From: Diplosphaera chodatii
Taxonomy: Eukaryota; Chlorophyta; Trebouxiophyceae; Prasiolales; Stichococcaceae
Length of the DNA stretch: 64,000 bases
Reading direction: 5' to 3'
Assembly (NCBI GenBank): GCA_032358165.1
Contig: JAALGY010000028.1
Span: 1,178,001-1,242,000, forward strand
In this document: positions 34,691-46,346 of the stretch, piece by piece
How the letters are laid out: each line of letters begins with the position of its first letter
Numbering within the stretch: position 1 is the first letter of the stretch
Program-made: the position numbers and the translations under genes
The notes under the pieces: model-generated
Told to the model about the DNA's origin: nothing
The model's input: only the letters and a program-made list of their open reading frames with translations
Databases searched by the model: none

Positions 34691-37600
34691 ATGATGCCGC
34701 TGGTCGATAAGCGGGTGTGGGAGCTGGGGGGTGGCAACCGTGGCCTGTCAGACAGTCCCCTGCAGTCCAGCCCCAGCGACATGGCAGCGGTGCACCGGGC
34801 GAAGTCACAGCGTGCGATTCGTGACCCCTGCGTGCGCCGGCTGCACCTAGGCGGCTCGCCGGCTGGGCCAGCCATCCAAGACGAGAACGATGTGCCAACC
34901 TCGTCACAGCAGGGAAGCCCCGTCAAACAGCAGGCAGCGCACGGCCGCGGCAACAGAAGAGCAGACGCGTCCGATGCTGGCCTGAGTTGGCAGCGAGGCA
35001 GCCGTCTCAGCCTCAAGCGTGGCCGCGCGCTGATCAGTGGGCCGCCTGCGCGGGTGCAGCATGATCGGGTGCCGCTCAGCCCGCTGGTGCGCTTCAGCGT
35101 GCCTGAGGAGCAGCCGACCAAGCGTCAGAACATCGACGGCGTGCCCACGCCTCCCGTGGTGCCGCTGCTGGTGCTGCAGGAGGCGGATGCAGTGCTGCCG
35201 CCAAGCCCGCAGCCTGGCAGCGGGCTGGTGGCCAGCCCTGCCGAGCAGATCGACCAGCCAGATGCAGCATATCTGCCGCAGCGCAGCCCAGCAGCGACAG
35301 CAGCAGCCAAAACAGCAGACACAGAAGCAGCGAAACCATCAGCAGCGACTGCGGTAGCTGCTGCCCCAGACGCGAGCAAGGTCACGGTACGGCGGCGGCG
35401 CAGGCTGGTCACCCGGCCATCGCCCTCCCCAGCGCAGCTGTGCACGACGCTGGGCCGCCGTGTGTCCTTTGCCCCTGCTCCCATCGTCACCCCGGCTGCC
35501 CTGCCCAGCCGCTCGCAGCTCAGCGTCACCGCCTACCACAGCCAGTGAGTGTTGCTGCTGCCATACGATGTGGCTTTGTTGATTCATACCCTCGGGGAGT
35601 GTCAACGCGATTATCTGTGACAGAGTGCTGGCAATGCTTCTAATGATGTATACTAACGGTTTCCTTGCTGTTCCGCAGGCTTTGGATGCAGAAGCAGGAG
35701 GTGGCATTCACGGCATGGCTGAACCGTGTGCTGATGCCAGTGCATGCTACAGCCGTGGCCCGTGAGGCCGTTGGCATGAGCACGTCCACTGAGGTGTGTG
35801 TTGCCGCTGATGTGTGATACTCGCGCGCCTCGAGCTAAGCAACAAGATGTGCTGTGTGGCTCTCAGTTCAACGAGCTAGGTGGAGCTGTCTGCAGGTAGC
35901 AGCCAGCCTTGCGCTCTGGCGCATCTTCTCTCAGGACAAGGCCTTCATCGCGGCCATGACAGCTGTCGAGCGTCGCATCAAGGACGGCCACCTCAGCCTC
36001 GAGGTGGGTCACATTGGCAGCAACGGCAATTCTCGTTGTCATGGCAATCGCTAACAGCCAGTGCAAACGGTAGAATGCGATGCTGCCGCCCTCGCCGAAT
36101 GCTCTTTTTGATCTGCAGGACGATGCACTAAGCGATGTACGCTTCCGAGAGCGGGCAATGCAGGCGCTCGGCAGCTACCATGTGCACTGGCTGCGCTTGG
36201 CAGTCCAGACCATCGTGGGTGCCAAGGTGCCTGCCACAACAGGTGCGCTGACAGTGACATGACAAAGCTCAGGCATGCCAGAGCTCGAGTGACTTCATAC
36301 CGCGACGTTCATGATGCAGTCCTCTGGAGACTGTGTTAGTCACATCATTCGACACGCGTTCCCACAGGCGATGCGGAGAGGGACCTGACCTCGTTCATGA
36401 AGGAGTGCTTCTTCAAGGATCCGGCACTGGCAGCACAGCACTCGCGCTCGCGCGGCGGAAAGGGCCTGTTTGACAAGCAGTACGGGGTGCGCTGCTGCAT
36501 CGACCACATTGAACACCTTCGCTGCAGGGGCAGTGCAAGACGGACGGTCGGTTGGGTAGCGTCGGCCAGCCTCGCTGACACCTCAGTACCTGCCGACTGC
36601 AGGGTGCGCTGCAGCAGCTGGTGCTGCGGCGGTGCCTGTCACTGGTCCTGCTGCTGGACTGCGCGGCGCAGCGGCCCGGCGTGCTGAACGACTCCACGCC
36701 GCTGCTGTTCCGCCTGGCTGGGAAGCCGAAGGTCGACTCCTCTGCCGAGGTGCGAGACCTGCATGCTGTCAGCACAGCGGCCTGTGTTCAGCCGTACCCT
36801 TGCTGCGCGTCCCTTGTGGCCGGATGGGGTCTCACTGGGCTGCTGAGCGCCCAGGGTTGCTCACGGACACCTGCTTGCAGATCATCGGTCATCGATGAAC
36901 ACCACTGACCCTGCAACACATCTGTCATGTGTCTCATGCACACCGTTGCGTCGCCTGCAGGTGGTGGGCATGCTGTTTGGCACCGGGCTGCGGGGGGAGG
37001 GCAACATCCTGCACCACCTGCGGCCCTGCGCCTACCGCCTGACGCACGTGCAGAGCAGGCTGCACGAGTTCGACTTTGCCGTGCGCTCGCTGGCTGCCGA
37101 CCTGGGCGACGGCCTGCGCCTCTGCAAGCTGGCCGAGAAGCTGACAGGTGCCTGGGGACGCAAAGAGAGGCTCTGACATCTGCAAGCGTGTCTCAATAAG
37201 ACGTTCTGGCATTTGGAGTGATATACATAGCAATGTTTGACAGGAGCAGGGAGGTCATCGTCCTGTGTATGGCGCTTGCAGGTGCACAGTCCCTGCTCGA
37301 AAAGGCCAAGCTGCAGACCGGGCGGCAGAGCCATGCGGTCAACGTGTCAAATGTGCGGCTGGCGCTCAGCCAGCTGTCGGCTGCCGGCCTCGACTTGACA
37401 GTAAGCCCATTTTACCCCCACTGGATTTTGGCGCAAAATGCAGCTGCCTCACATCGTTGCAGATCCCTTGGAGTGGAGGGATGCAGCTGAATGTTGCTGA
37501 CTTACGGCGCTGCATGCGCAGAGGGTGGAGGCGGGAGACGGCCGCATGCTCGACATCCGGCCAGACCACATCACCAATGGCAACCAGGCGGCAACGCTGG

Positions 37601-40600
37601 CCCTGCTCTGGGCAATTGCCATCAACTTTGAGGTGCGCCCAGAGCCTGACCAGAGCCTGCGCGAGTGCCTCAGCGGATTGTGCGGTGAGCAGGCTCAGGT
37701 TGGCACTGCGCAGCAGCAGAACATCCTGACAACCAAGCCCTGAGCACCGGAATATTACCAGCGAGTCACTGCTCCAGCACGGTCATGCAGGTCCCGCGGC
37801 TGGTGCCAGCCCGGCTGCTGAAGCTGGAGCTGGAGCGTGTTGCGGCCAACACATCCCGCCTCATGGGCAGGCGGGTGGTCCCGCCGCACGTTGATGCCAG
37901 ACAGCTGAGCGGCGGCGAGGCGCATGCGGCTGCCCTGCTGTCCTGGGTCCAGGCAAACCACGCTTGCAGCCTCTAGCACCAGTATTGGCACTGAGCACAG
38001 CGAAATCTGATTGCAGTCGCCACCCAATGCAGTGTCCAGTTTCCAAATACGTTGACTGCCCTTCATGCAGGCTGTGTGCTGCTTGTACAATGTGCAAGTC
38101 ACGGACTTCAGCACATCCTTTGCCGACGGTCGCGTCCTCTGCCTGCTGGTGCGCAGCCTCGGATACCACATGTCATTTGCTGCCATGACCCGCTGCAGAG
38201 GAAGCCGTCACTGCCATGCCATCCAGATGAGCTCAGCTGTAAAGGCAGCGATGTGCCCACAGGTCAACTATTATGCCCCGTCCAAGCTGTCAGTCAGCGA
38301 CATCTACGCCCCTGGAGGCTATCCGGATGCTGACGCAGCTGCCCTGAGTGCCCACGAGTTGGGTGCTGGCCCTGCTGGCACAGGCTCAACACAAGGTCGG
38401 TCCTGCCCACGCTAGCCAGGCACCGTGCGCTTGCTTGAAGTGTCAGGTGGGCCAGGACACTCCACATGGCCTCCTGGAGTTGCTGGATAGCTGACAGGCA
38501 ACTGGGTTCGCAGGGTGGATGGTCCTGCACGAAGCCACTGGCCGCATCGAGGATGACACATCACGCATCCACAGGTATGATGCCACATGAGCCATCCACG
38601 TGTCACAAGAATTTGGTTTGACAACGCTCCAGGGTGGGGCTGGTCCTGGCCGATGGCTCAGCGGAAAGCGGCGCCCTGAGGTGCTCTGCTCCCGCAGGGA
38701 CGGCGTGAAGCGCAACTTCGAGCTGGCACAGGCCCGGGCCGCGGAGCTGGGGCCGTTGCCGGAGATGGTGTCGCCCGCCGCCTTTGCCGACTTTGGCCCC
38801 GACCGGCGCGCCATGGTGCGCTCTCGCCGCCACCTCAGCGCTGGCAGCTATGACGCCCCCGCCGTCTTGCTTCGCGACCGCCTTTTTCAGCGGAGCATCG
38901 ACGTGCACACAGTACTCACGTGACTCGTCGTGCTGCCCGCCCGCAGGTGCTGTTCACGGCGCACCTGGCGTCGCTGCTGCTGGAGCACAGCTGGCAGGCG
39001 CGCGAGGCCTTCCGCCTGGACCGCTTCCTGGCGCTGCGCCGTTCCTGGCGCCCCGGTGCGCCGCACGCTGCCTCCACCCCGCTGTTGCGTCGTCCTGCTG
39101 ATACCACCATGTATCGTGCAGACTGCTGCAGCGTCATCACCCTGCGTCGTCGGTCGTCCATCTACCTGTACAAGTTACCAGCCAGCCTCTGCTGACTCTC
39201 GCCCACCGGCTCTGCAGAGAGCATGCGGGGCGTGCGCGAGGCGTGGGTCGCGGCGGCGGTGGCGGTGCAGGGGGCGGTACGGCGGTGGCGCTCCCGTCGC
39301 GCCCTGGCCGCCCGGCTGGCAGCCATCCGCCAGGGCGTCGCCGCCCTGCGGACGCTGCAGGCCGCCTGGCGCGGCCGGCCCCTGCGGGCTGCCTTCCTGC
39401 GCCAGCGGGCGGCGGCCATCACCCTGCAGGTCCGGCAGCGCCCGGTGCGCCCCGCACGACACACTGTTGCATGTCATCTGACGGTGCTGAGCAGCATATA
39501 AGGCGTGCACTCAATGCGGCAGGCCACGTGGCGGGGGCGCCAGGCGCGGCGGTGGGTGCACAACGAGCGGGTGCTGCCGCCCATCCTGGCGCTCGGCCTG
39601 CTGCGTGCCCGCCAGCTGAAGGCGTCCCGGTACACACCAGACTGAGGCACTGAATATGCCCGGTCCCTCTGTCACTGTGTCAGAAAGCATCGGCAGCGGG
39701 TTTGCAGCGCTTGGGGCTCCCACACAGCATGCACCCCATTGCTTGGAGTTGTACATGTCGTGACGTGCTGCCAGTGCCCCCGCAGGCTGGCTGCAAGGGA
39801 GGAGCGCGTCGCTCTGACGCTGCAGGCTGTGTGGCGGGGTGCAGCTGCCAGGCGCTTCTTCCTGCACACGAGGGCCGCAGCCATCACAGTGCAGGTATGC
39901 TGTCGGTTCTGACAAGCATGCTCCACCTCATGAGTCACCTCGATGCAAGACGTGCCAGTGGACATACAGCTCACCAGGTACCATGTATCTTGCAGGCAGC
40001 AGTGCGGGGCCGGCGCCATCGGCTGGCCTTCCTCGCGGCCCGCGCTGCGGCTGTGCGCATCCAGGCGGCCTGGCGCGGCCGCCAGCAGCGGCTGCAAGCG
40101 CGCCGCCAGCAGGTGTGATGTGCGAGCAGGCTCCCTTGGTTGGCAGTTCATGCCGTTTCATTTTGACGCGTACACGACATTTTGCATCTTTGAGGAACCT
40201 GTATCCGACAGATGGCACACTTGTGCAGGCCGCTCTCACCATCCAGCGGTGCTACCGCGGCTTCATCGCCCGCATGGCCATCGCAGCGCAGTGGGCGGCG
40301 GCGCAGGCTGTGCAGGCGGCGGTGCGCGGCTTGCTGGCACGCCGACAGCTGGCACGGCAGGCGGCGGCGGCGGCCCGCGTCCAGGCGGCGGCCCGCGGCG
40401 CCGCAGCCCGCCGCCAGCTGGCGCGCCAGGCAGCGGCAGTCACACGGCTGCAGGCTGCGTGGCGGGGCGGTCTGGCCAGGCGCCGGCTTGCATCCCAGGC
40501 GGCTGCGGCCGCAGTGCTGCAGGCAGCATGGCGGGGCGCCGCGGCCCGGCTGCAGCTCAGCAGGCAGCGCACCGCAGTAGCTGCGCTGCAGGCCGCCCTG

Positions 40601-43600
40601 CGGGGCCGGCGCCAACGCCGGGCGTTCCTGCAGCTGCGTGCCGCGGCGACAGCGTTGCAGGCAGCGGCGCGGGGCGCGGCCGTGCGCCGCCGCCTCGCCA
40701 GCGAGCACCGGGCGGCGATCTGCATTCAGGTGCTGCCACGCAGGAGACCCGCTGCACTCGAGTGGCGTTCCCGTGCTTCGAGGAGGGTGTGGTGCTGTGC
40801 ACAATCCAAATCCAAATTGCATATGTTGGGTGCGCTGCGTGTGCAGGCTCGTCGGCGAGGTGTGCAGCAGCGGTCAGCCTTCCTGCTGCTGGTCAGGGCG
40901 GCCATCTGCATCCAGGCAGCGTGGCGGTCTGTCACCTGCCGCCGCCACTACATGCAGGTGTGAACTCAGGCAGCAGGAACTGCAGCACAACTGTGGCAGC
41001 TTTTTGTGGAGCCTCAACTACCTTGCCTTTCCACTTCGGCAACCCTCCGTCCTGGCCTGCAGATGCGGTCAGCGGCGGTCAGCATCCAGGCGCACACGCG
41101 GGGGGCGCAGGTGCGGAGCCAGCAGCGGGCCGCACAGGCGGCGGCCGTCACCATCCAGTCGGTCTGGCGCATGCAGCTGGTCACGGCGTCGCTCCGAAGG
41201 GCAGCAGCCGCCACGACCACCCTGCAGGTGGGCAGTCAGCAGCATGACGGTTGTGCAGTCTGGTCTCCGAGCAGATCGTAGAGCAGTCATATCGCACATC
41301 CTACTTTGTGAACTACTGCAAGCTCTCAAGACACACCTGTGACTCGCAGGCGGCAGCGCGGGGCGCGGCGGTCAGGCAGCAGCTGCGGCGCCAGCGGCAG
41401 GCAGCAACCCACATGCAGGCAGCATGGCGGGGTCGCGCCGCTCGCCTGCAGACCAGCCGCCTGAGGGCGGCCGTCCGGCTGCAGGCGGCTTGGCGCGCCG
41501 CTGCAGTTCGCCGCACCATGCAGCAGCAGCGGCTGGCGGCAGTGGCGGTGCAGGCAGCCTGGCGGGCGAGGCGGCAGCGCGCCGCATACCAGGGCCTGCG
41601 GCTGGCCACGACCCGGCTGCAGGCGTTGGCCCGGGGCGCAGCCGTGCGGCGGCAGCTGGCGAGGGCCCAGGCGGCTGCGGCGGCTGTGCAGGCGGCGTGG
41701 CGCGGGCAGCAGGCCCGGCGGCTGCTCCGCTGCCACCGGTCAGCCCGGTCCATCCAGGGGGCGTGGCGGGGCGCGCGCCAGCGGCGCAGCCTCGCCCTCC
41801 AGCATTCAGCAGCTTTGAAACTGCAGGCAGCTCGGCGGGGTCTGGCTGCCCGGCGGGCGTTCCGCCAGCTGCGGGCCGCCGCCGTGGTGCTGCAGACCGC
41901 GGTGCGGGGGCGGACAACGCGAGCGGCGTTCCTGCGGCAGCGCAGCGCCGCCGTCCGCATGCAGGTGGACCGAGCATCTCCCTTCTTTCTCACGCAGGTT
42001 GTTACCAGCAGGCTGGCCATAACATGAAGTCCCAAGCATACCAGGAGCCGGCGCCCAGCGTGTGGGAAGGCTTCAGGCGACCCCGAGATGCAGCAACACT
42101 ACCTGGAACGACGCTCACACAGCTGCCCCTTGCAACCTGCGCAGGCAGCGTGGCGTGGCCACCTGGCCAGGTGCTGCGTGCAGCGCCTGCGGGCGGCGAT
42201 CAGTGTGCAGGCCGCGTGGCGGGGGCGGGGCGTCAGGCGGCGGCTGGCGATCCAGCGGCAGGCGGCCACCGTGCTGCAGGCAGCGTGGCGGTGCACACAC
42301 CAGCGGCGGGCCTACCTCAGCGCACGCACGGCTGCGGTGCAGGTGACAGCAGCTCGCATGTATCTACTTAATGACTCTCAGCATGCAGCGCAAGGTGTGC
42401 GAACTTGCTGTTCTCATCGATCGCCAAGTGACATCGTCTATCATTGCTCATGTGCAGATTCAGGCGGCAGTGCGCATGTGCAATGCGCGGGCCCTGTTTC
42501 GGCGGCAGCGCACCGCAGCAGCCACCCTGCAGGCGGCGTGGCGGGCAATTCTCGCCGGGCGTGCCGCACGTGCAGCTCTGGCGGCACAGCATTCAGCCGC
42601 CACGGCTGTGCAGGCGGCCTGGTGGGGCAGCAGGCAGCGCGGCAGCTTCCGGGCCCTGCGGTCAGCAGCAGTCCAGGTATTTGATACTGCTTGTACATGT
42701 GCCGATGGGTATCAGCCCGCTGGGAGGCCGCCGACGCTGCGGATTTGCTTCACGGGTTGCTTTCGCGGTGGTCATTGCTGCTGTCGCTGCGCTGTGCAGG
42801 CCCAGGCGGCGGTGCGCATGTGCGTCTGCCGGCGCGCCTTCCAGCAGCAGCGCGGGGCGGCTGTCGCCATCCAGGCGGCGTGGCGCGGCGCCGTCGCCAG
42901 GGCGCTCGCGCGGCGGGTCGCGGCGGCGGTGCAGCTGCAGCGGCACGCGCGCGGCCGGCTGGCGCGGCGGCGGCTGCGGGGCCAGCGGGCAGCCGCCGTG
43001 CTGCTGCAGGCCCACGTCCGCGGGCACCAAGCCCGCCGCAGGTGCTGCTCCACCACACCACTGGGCACACCATCAGTGCCGTGGTCGCAGGACAGCCCGG
43101 GCTAGTGGCTGGTGTTCGGTGCAGTATTCACGTGCATACACCTGACTCGAACGGCACCGTGCATTCGAGTGGATGGTGTGTGCGTTGCCCCGCTTACGTG
43201 CGCATTCTTCTGATGCGGCAGGTACACGGCGGTGGTGCAAGTGCAGCGGGCGATGCGCGAGTACAGGCGTGCGGCGCGGCGGTACGCCCTGCAGACAGCG
43301 GCGGCGCTGCGGCTGCAGGCGGCGGCGCGCGGCTGGGCGGCCAGGCGGCAGGTGAGCAGCTGGCTGATTGCGTTGGCCTGCAAACCTGTGTATGCTTGAC
43401 TGAGTCGGTGCACCTTCACTAACACAGTGGAATGGCCCACTCAATGTCAACACTTTGAGGCAGCATGACGCCTCTCTTGGTATAACATTATGAGTGCTAG
43501 TTCAATAATACTACACCACAGGCGGCAGCGCTGCGGGCGGGGGCAGCGGCGGCGGCGGCGGCAGAGGCAGCTCGGCAGCAGGCCGCCCTGGCGGTCATTG

Positions 43601-45950
43601 CACCCTGGGCGGCCGCCTTCCGGGAGCGAGCCCGCTTCCTGTCTCTCAGGTGTGACCCCTTCTCCCAACAGAGACAGCACACCAGCCTGCCACTGTCAGC
43701 TGCAAACACAGAACCCCAGCTGCATGCTACTTGAGGGGCGCAAGTTGAGAGGCTTGCGAACATACTGCAGGCGGGCCGCGGTGGTTCTGCAGCGCAGCTG
43801 GCGCCCGCGCTACCAGCGGAGGGCGCTTGCCGCGACCGTCATACAGCGTGCGGCACGGGCGCTGCTGGCAGTCCGAGCGGCAGCTCGTGCCGAGGCGGCC
43901 GCCACCGTGCTGCAGGTGCGTCCCGGCCCTTGAACCACTTGCTGTGTGCCTTGTCGTGCCTACATCCAGGGTTGCATGAGCAACACGCAGGCGTGCTCGC
44001 TGCAAGCATCCGTCACGCTGCATGTGCCAACCGTGCTGCCACTGAAAGCAGCATGTTATGCTGAACTGCAGGCAGCGTGGCGGGGCGTGGCCGCGCGGCG
44101 GAGAGCCGGACCACAGGCGGCCCTGCTGCGGGGGCGCATCGCCTGCGCCGCGGCCGCTGCGGCTGCCAACCCCGGCAAGCGGCTCGATGTGCTGACTCGC
44201 GGCGCGCTGGCGGTTGTGGTGCAGCATGCGGACCTGCCGGCTGGGGCCGCCAGCCTGTCCCAGGCACGAGCGGCTTCTAATTCTCTTCAGCTTCAGCGTG
44301 CTTCGTGCTGTCGTTGTGCAAAGCATGACAATGGATGAGGTATCCGCAGTGTGAAGTGGGCACTGTCTCACCAATGCTACACGGCTGTGCAGGTGACAGA
44401 AGCATGCAAGCAGCTGTCCCGCTGCGTGTCTGCGACAGCCGGCTGCGTCAGCATTGCCGTGGACACGCCCGGGGCGCTGCCGGCCCTGCTGCGGCTGGTG
44501 CGCTGCTGCAACCGCTCCAGGCCGCACACCGCGCTGCTGGCCGCGGCACTCACCGCCCTGAACCCGCTGGCTGTCGATGCTCAGGGTGAGCCCCTCAGGC
44601 GGCCTCTCCATGCTGCCAGGATGTGTCTCCTGTGCTGGTCCTTTCAACCTTCGCTGGTCAGCGTGGTGTGACGAGCAGGCACCCGTCCTATGAGGTGCCA
44701 CTCAGGCTCTGCTGTGCAGTAGCCCTGCTATCCAGTAGTGCAGAAGGACTGAACATGCTTGCAGGCGCTGCAGCGCTCATGACGGCGGACGCCCTGGACG
44801 TGCTGGCTGAGAAGCTGCAGATCTTCAGGGATGAGCCGGTGGGAACCCCCTCGAGCACTTGCAACTCGTGTGCAAGCACCAGATTGCCATGCAACAGTGT
44901 CAACTGGCTACCGTCTTTCCTGTGCCGCACCCATGCAACATTGTCGCCCGACCGTGGCCCTTGCCGTGCTGCAGGACACCTTCATGGCGGTGGCCGGCGT
45001 CGCCGAGCGCCTGGTGGCGCATGCTGCACTGACACGGGGCGTCTCCCCCGCCGGCGCCACTGTGCGCCACCTGGAGGCGGTGTCCAATGTGCTGCATGGC
45101 AGCGCGCAGCGCGATCGGCTGTACCTGTCCCGCCTCGAAAGTGGGTCGGCTCCCCTGGTCACCATGTTCCGCACCCAGGCGTGGCAACTGTGCTAGCCGT
45201 GCCTTCTTCGCTCGACCCTTCTGAGCTTGGAACTGATGGGCAGCCCTTCACACGCCGCAGGCCTCAAGGGGTCGGATGCCACCGCACGGCTGAAGACGCT
45301 CAAGCTGGTTGCCACCGGCCGGCAGCTGGACGCGATGCTCCACATCCTGTCGGCACTGGGCTGCCGCCCCAAGTGGGCTGCAGCCGCCCGCCCGACACCC
45401 TCCCTGGGCGGCAGCACAGTGCCGGCGGCGCCGCAGCGGCCGTCCACAGCTATCCCACCGCTGGCCCCCACCCCAGGTTGGTCAAGATCTACCTGGGATT
45501 GTGCCTTGACATCAACATCTACCTGAGCTGCCAGCTTGAATGACAGCACATCATGCGATGCAGGGCCATCTGTTGCCACGCCCTTTGCCGGCCGCGCAAT
45601 GGCGACGCCTGCCCCGATGCTGCCGCCAGCGATTGCTGCGGCAGCCAGCGCCCAGGATGCAGCAAACGCGCAGGTCCTGCCCAACGGTGGCTGGATGCCG
45701 CGCAACTCCATTGTCCGGGATGCGCTGCAGGTGGGTGGATGTCCTGCTCCCTGGTCACCGACCAATCTTGTCCAACTGCATGCTGTTCCACTGCCTGCAG
45801 CATGTGGCGATGTGGGCGGCATCATGTGGAGCTGATGGCTGTTCACTTCCACTGCAGGACCTGAGCAACTATCCCAGCACAGTCCGGGCCAGCCGGCACA
45901 AGGCACGGCGGATGAACGGTGCACTGCCGCCCCCCAGCATACAGCGGTAG
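34691..45950 (+). CDS. ASPM: ASPM / Abnormal spindle homologue with calponin-homology domains and about 40 IQ repeats
   Basis: 35 exons whose phases all close, 2252 aa: 34691-35544, 35679-35793, 35896-36003, 36119-36242, 36368-36486, 36603-36749, 36961-37147, 37282-37400, 37522-37632, 37791-37952, 38071-38395, 38514-38574, 38698-38815, 38947-39055; IQ exons 39218-44263; then 44393-44585, 44765-44838, 44975-45140, 45261-45476, 45564-45730, 45858-45950. Exon 1 is disordered and Pro/Ala-rich. Then come LWMQKQEVAFTAWLNRVLMP, the CH segment LHEFDFAVRSLAADLGDGLR with NVSNVRLALSQL and LALLWAIAINFE, and a second CH-like part with FSTSFADGRVLCLLVRSLGY. KRNFELAQARAAELGPLPEM precedes the IQ array. Armadillo-like repeats (TPGALPALLRLVRCCNRS) close the protein. 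ASPM sits at spindle poles, binds calmodulin and organises microtubule minus ends. The intron after 37952 (and probably 44263) has a GC donor. Confidence 0.93.
39218..44263 (+). repeat. Array of about 40 IQ-like repeats in ASPM
   Basis: Fifteen exons (39218-39429, 39523-39629, 39786-39894, 39996-40112, 40229-40729, 40847-40957, 41063-41227, 41350-41964, 42145-42342, 42458-42676, 42800-43041, 43222-43351, 43522-43649, 43771-43915, 44072-44263) encode a tandem array. The consensus is LQAAWRGxxxRRxLxxxRxA in units of about 20-24 residues, with a Val/Ile/Leu before Gln and usually a basic residue at the IQ Arg position. I count about 41 recognisable units. The 43522-43649 exon is Ala-rich and has lost the motif. 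IQ motifs bind calmodulin or light chains. At DNA level the CTGCAGGC word recurs at each repeat start, which explains the long spurious antisense frames here. Confidence 0.88.
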
Positions 45951-46346
45951 CATGGTACTTCAAGGCCCCGTCACGATGAGGGTCACTCTGGTGACAGGTG
46001 GCTCCATGAACCGCTTTTGAGCGTCTGTCAACTTGTCATGCACATTATGAGGCACTTACTGCAAGGGGAGGGGTTGAAGCTGTTAGGTAGCCAATTCTGT
46101 ATGGTGTTTGAGAAGCGCTGGACGATGTGGTCTGGCACTGTTGTAGGACACCGTGTGCACTTTGCTCTGAGACGTGCTTTCAAATGCTGGCTGCTCTGAC
46201 ACCAGCAAAACACTGCCGTAAAATAATGAACACAATCAATGGACCGTATGGCAATGATTTAGGTTCAGTCACAACAGTATCCCAGCGCACGATCTGCTGT
46301 GAGGCTATGCAGCATGCCCTGCGCCCATGCTGCTCCCCCACGAGGC
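45951..46346. other. Convergent intergenic region
   Basis: 396 bp between the ASPM and SUGP1-like stops, presumably two 3' UTRs. It is AT-richer than its surroundings, with no supported gene or repeat. Confidence 0.5.

Noticed and set aside
39400..43100. Long open frames on the minus strand opposite the ASPM IQ exons, up to 240 codons
   Set aside because: They are Arg/Ala/Pro-rich mirror frames caused by the repetitive GC-rich CTGCAGGC units; no domain, and the plus-strand model explains every base.
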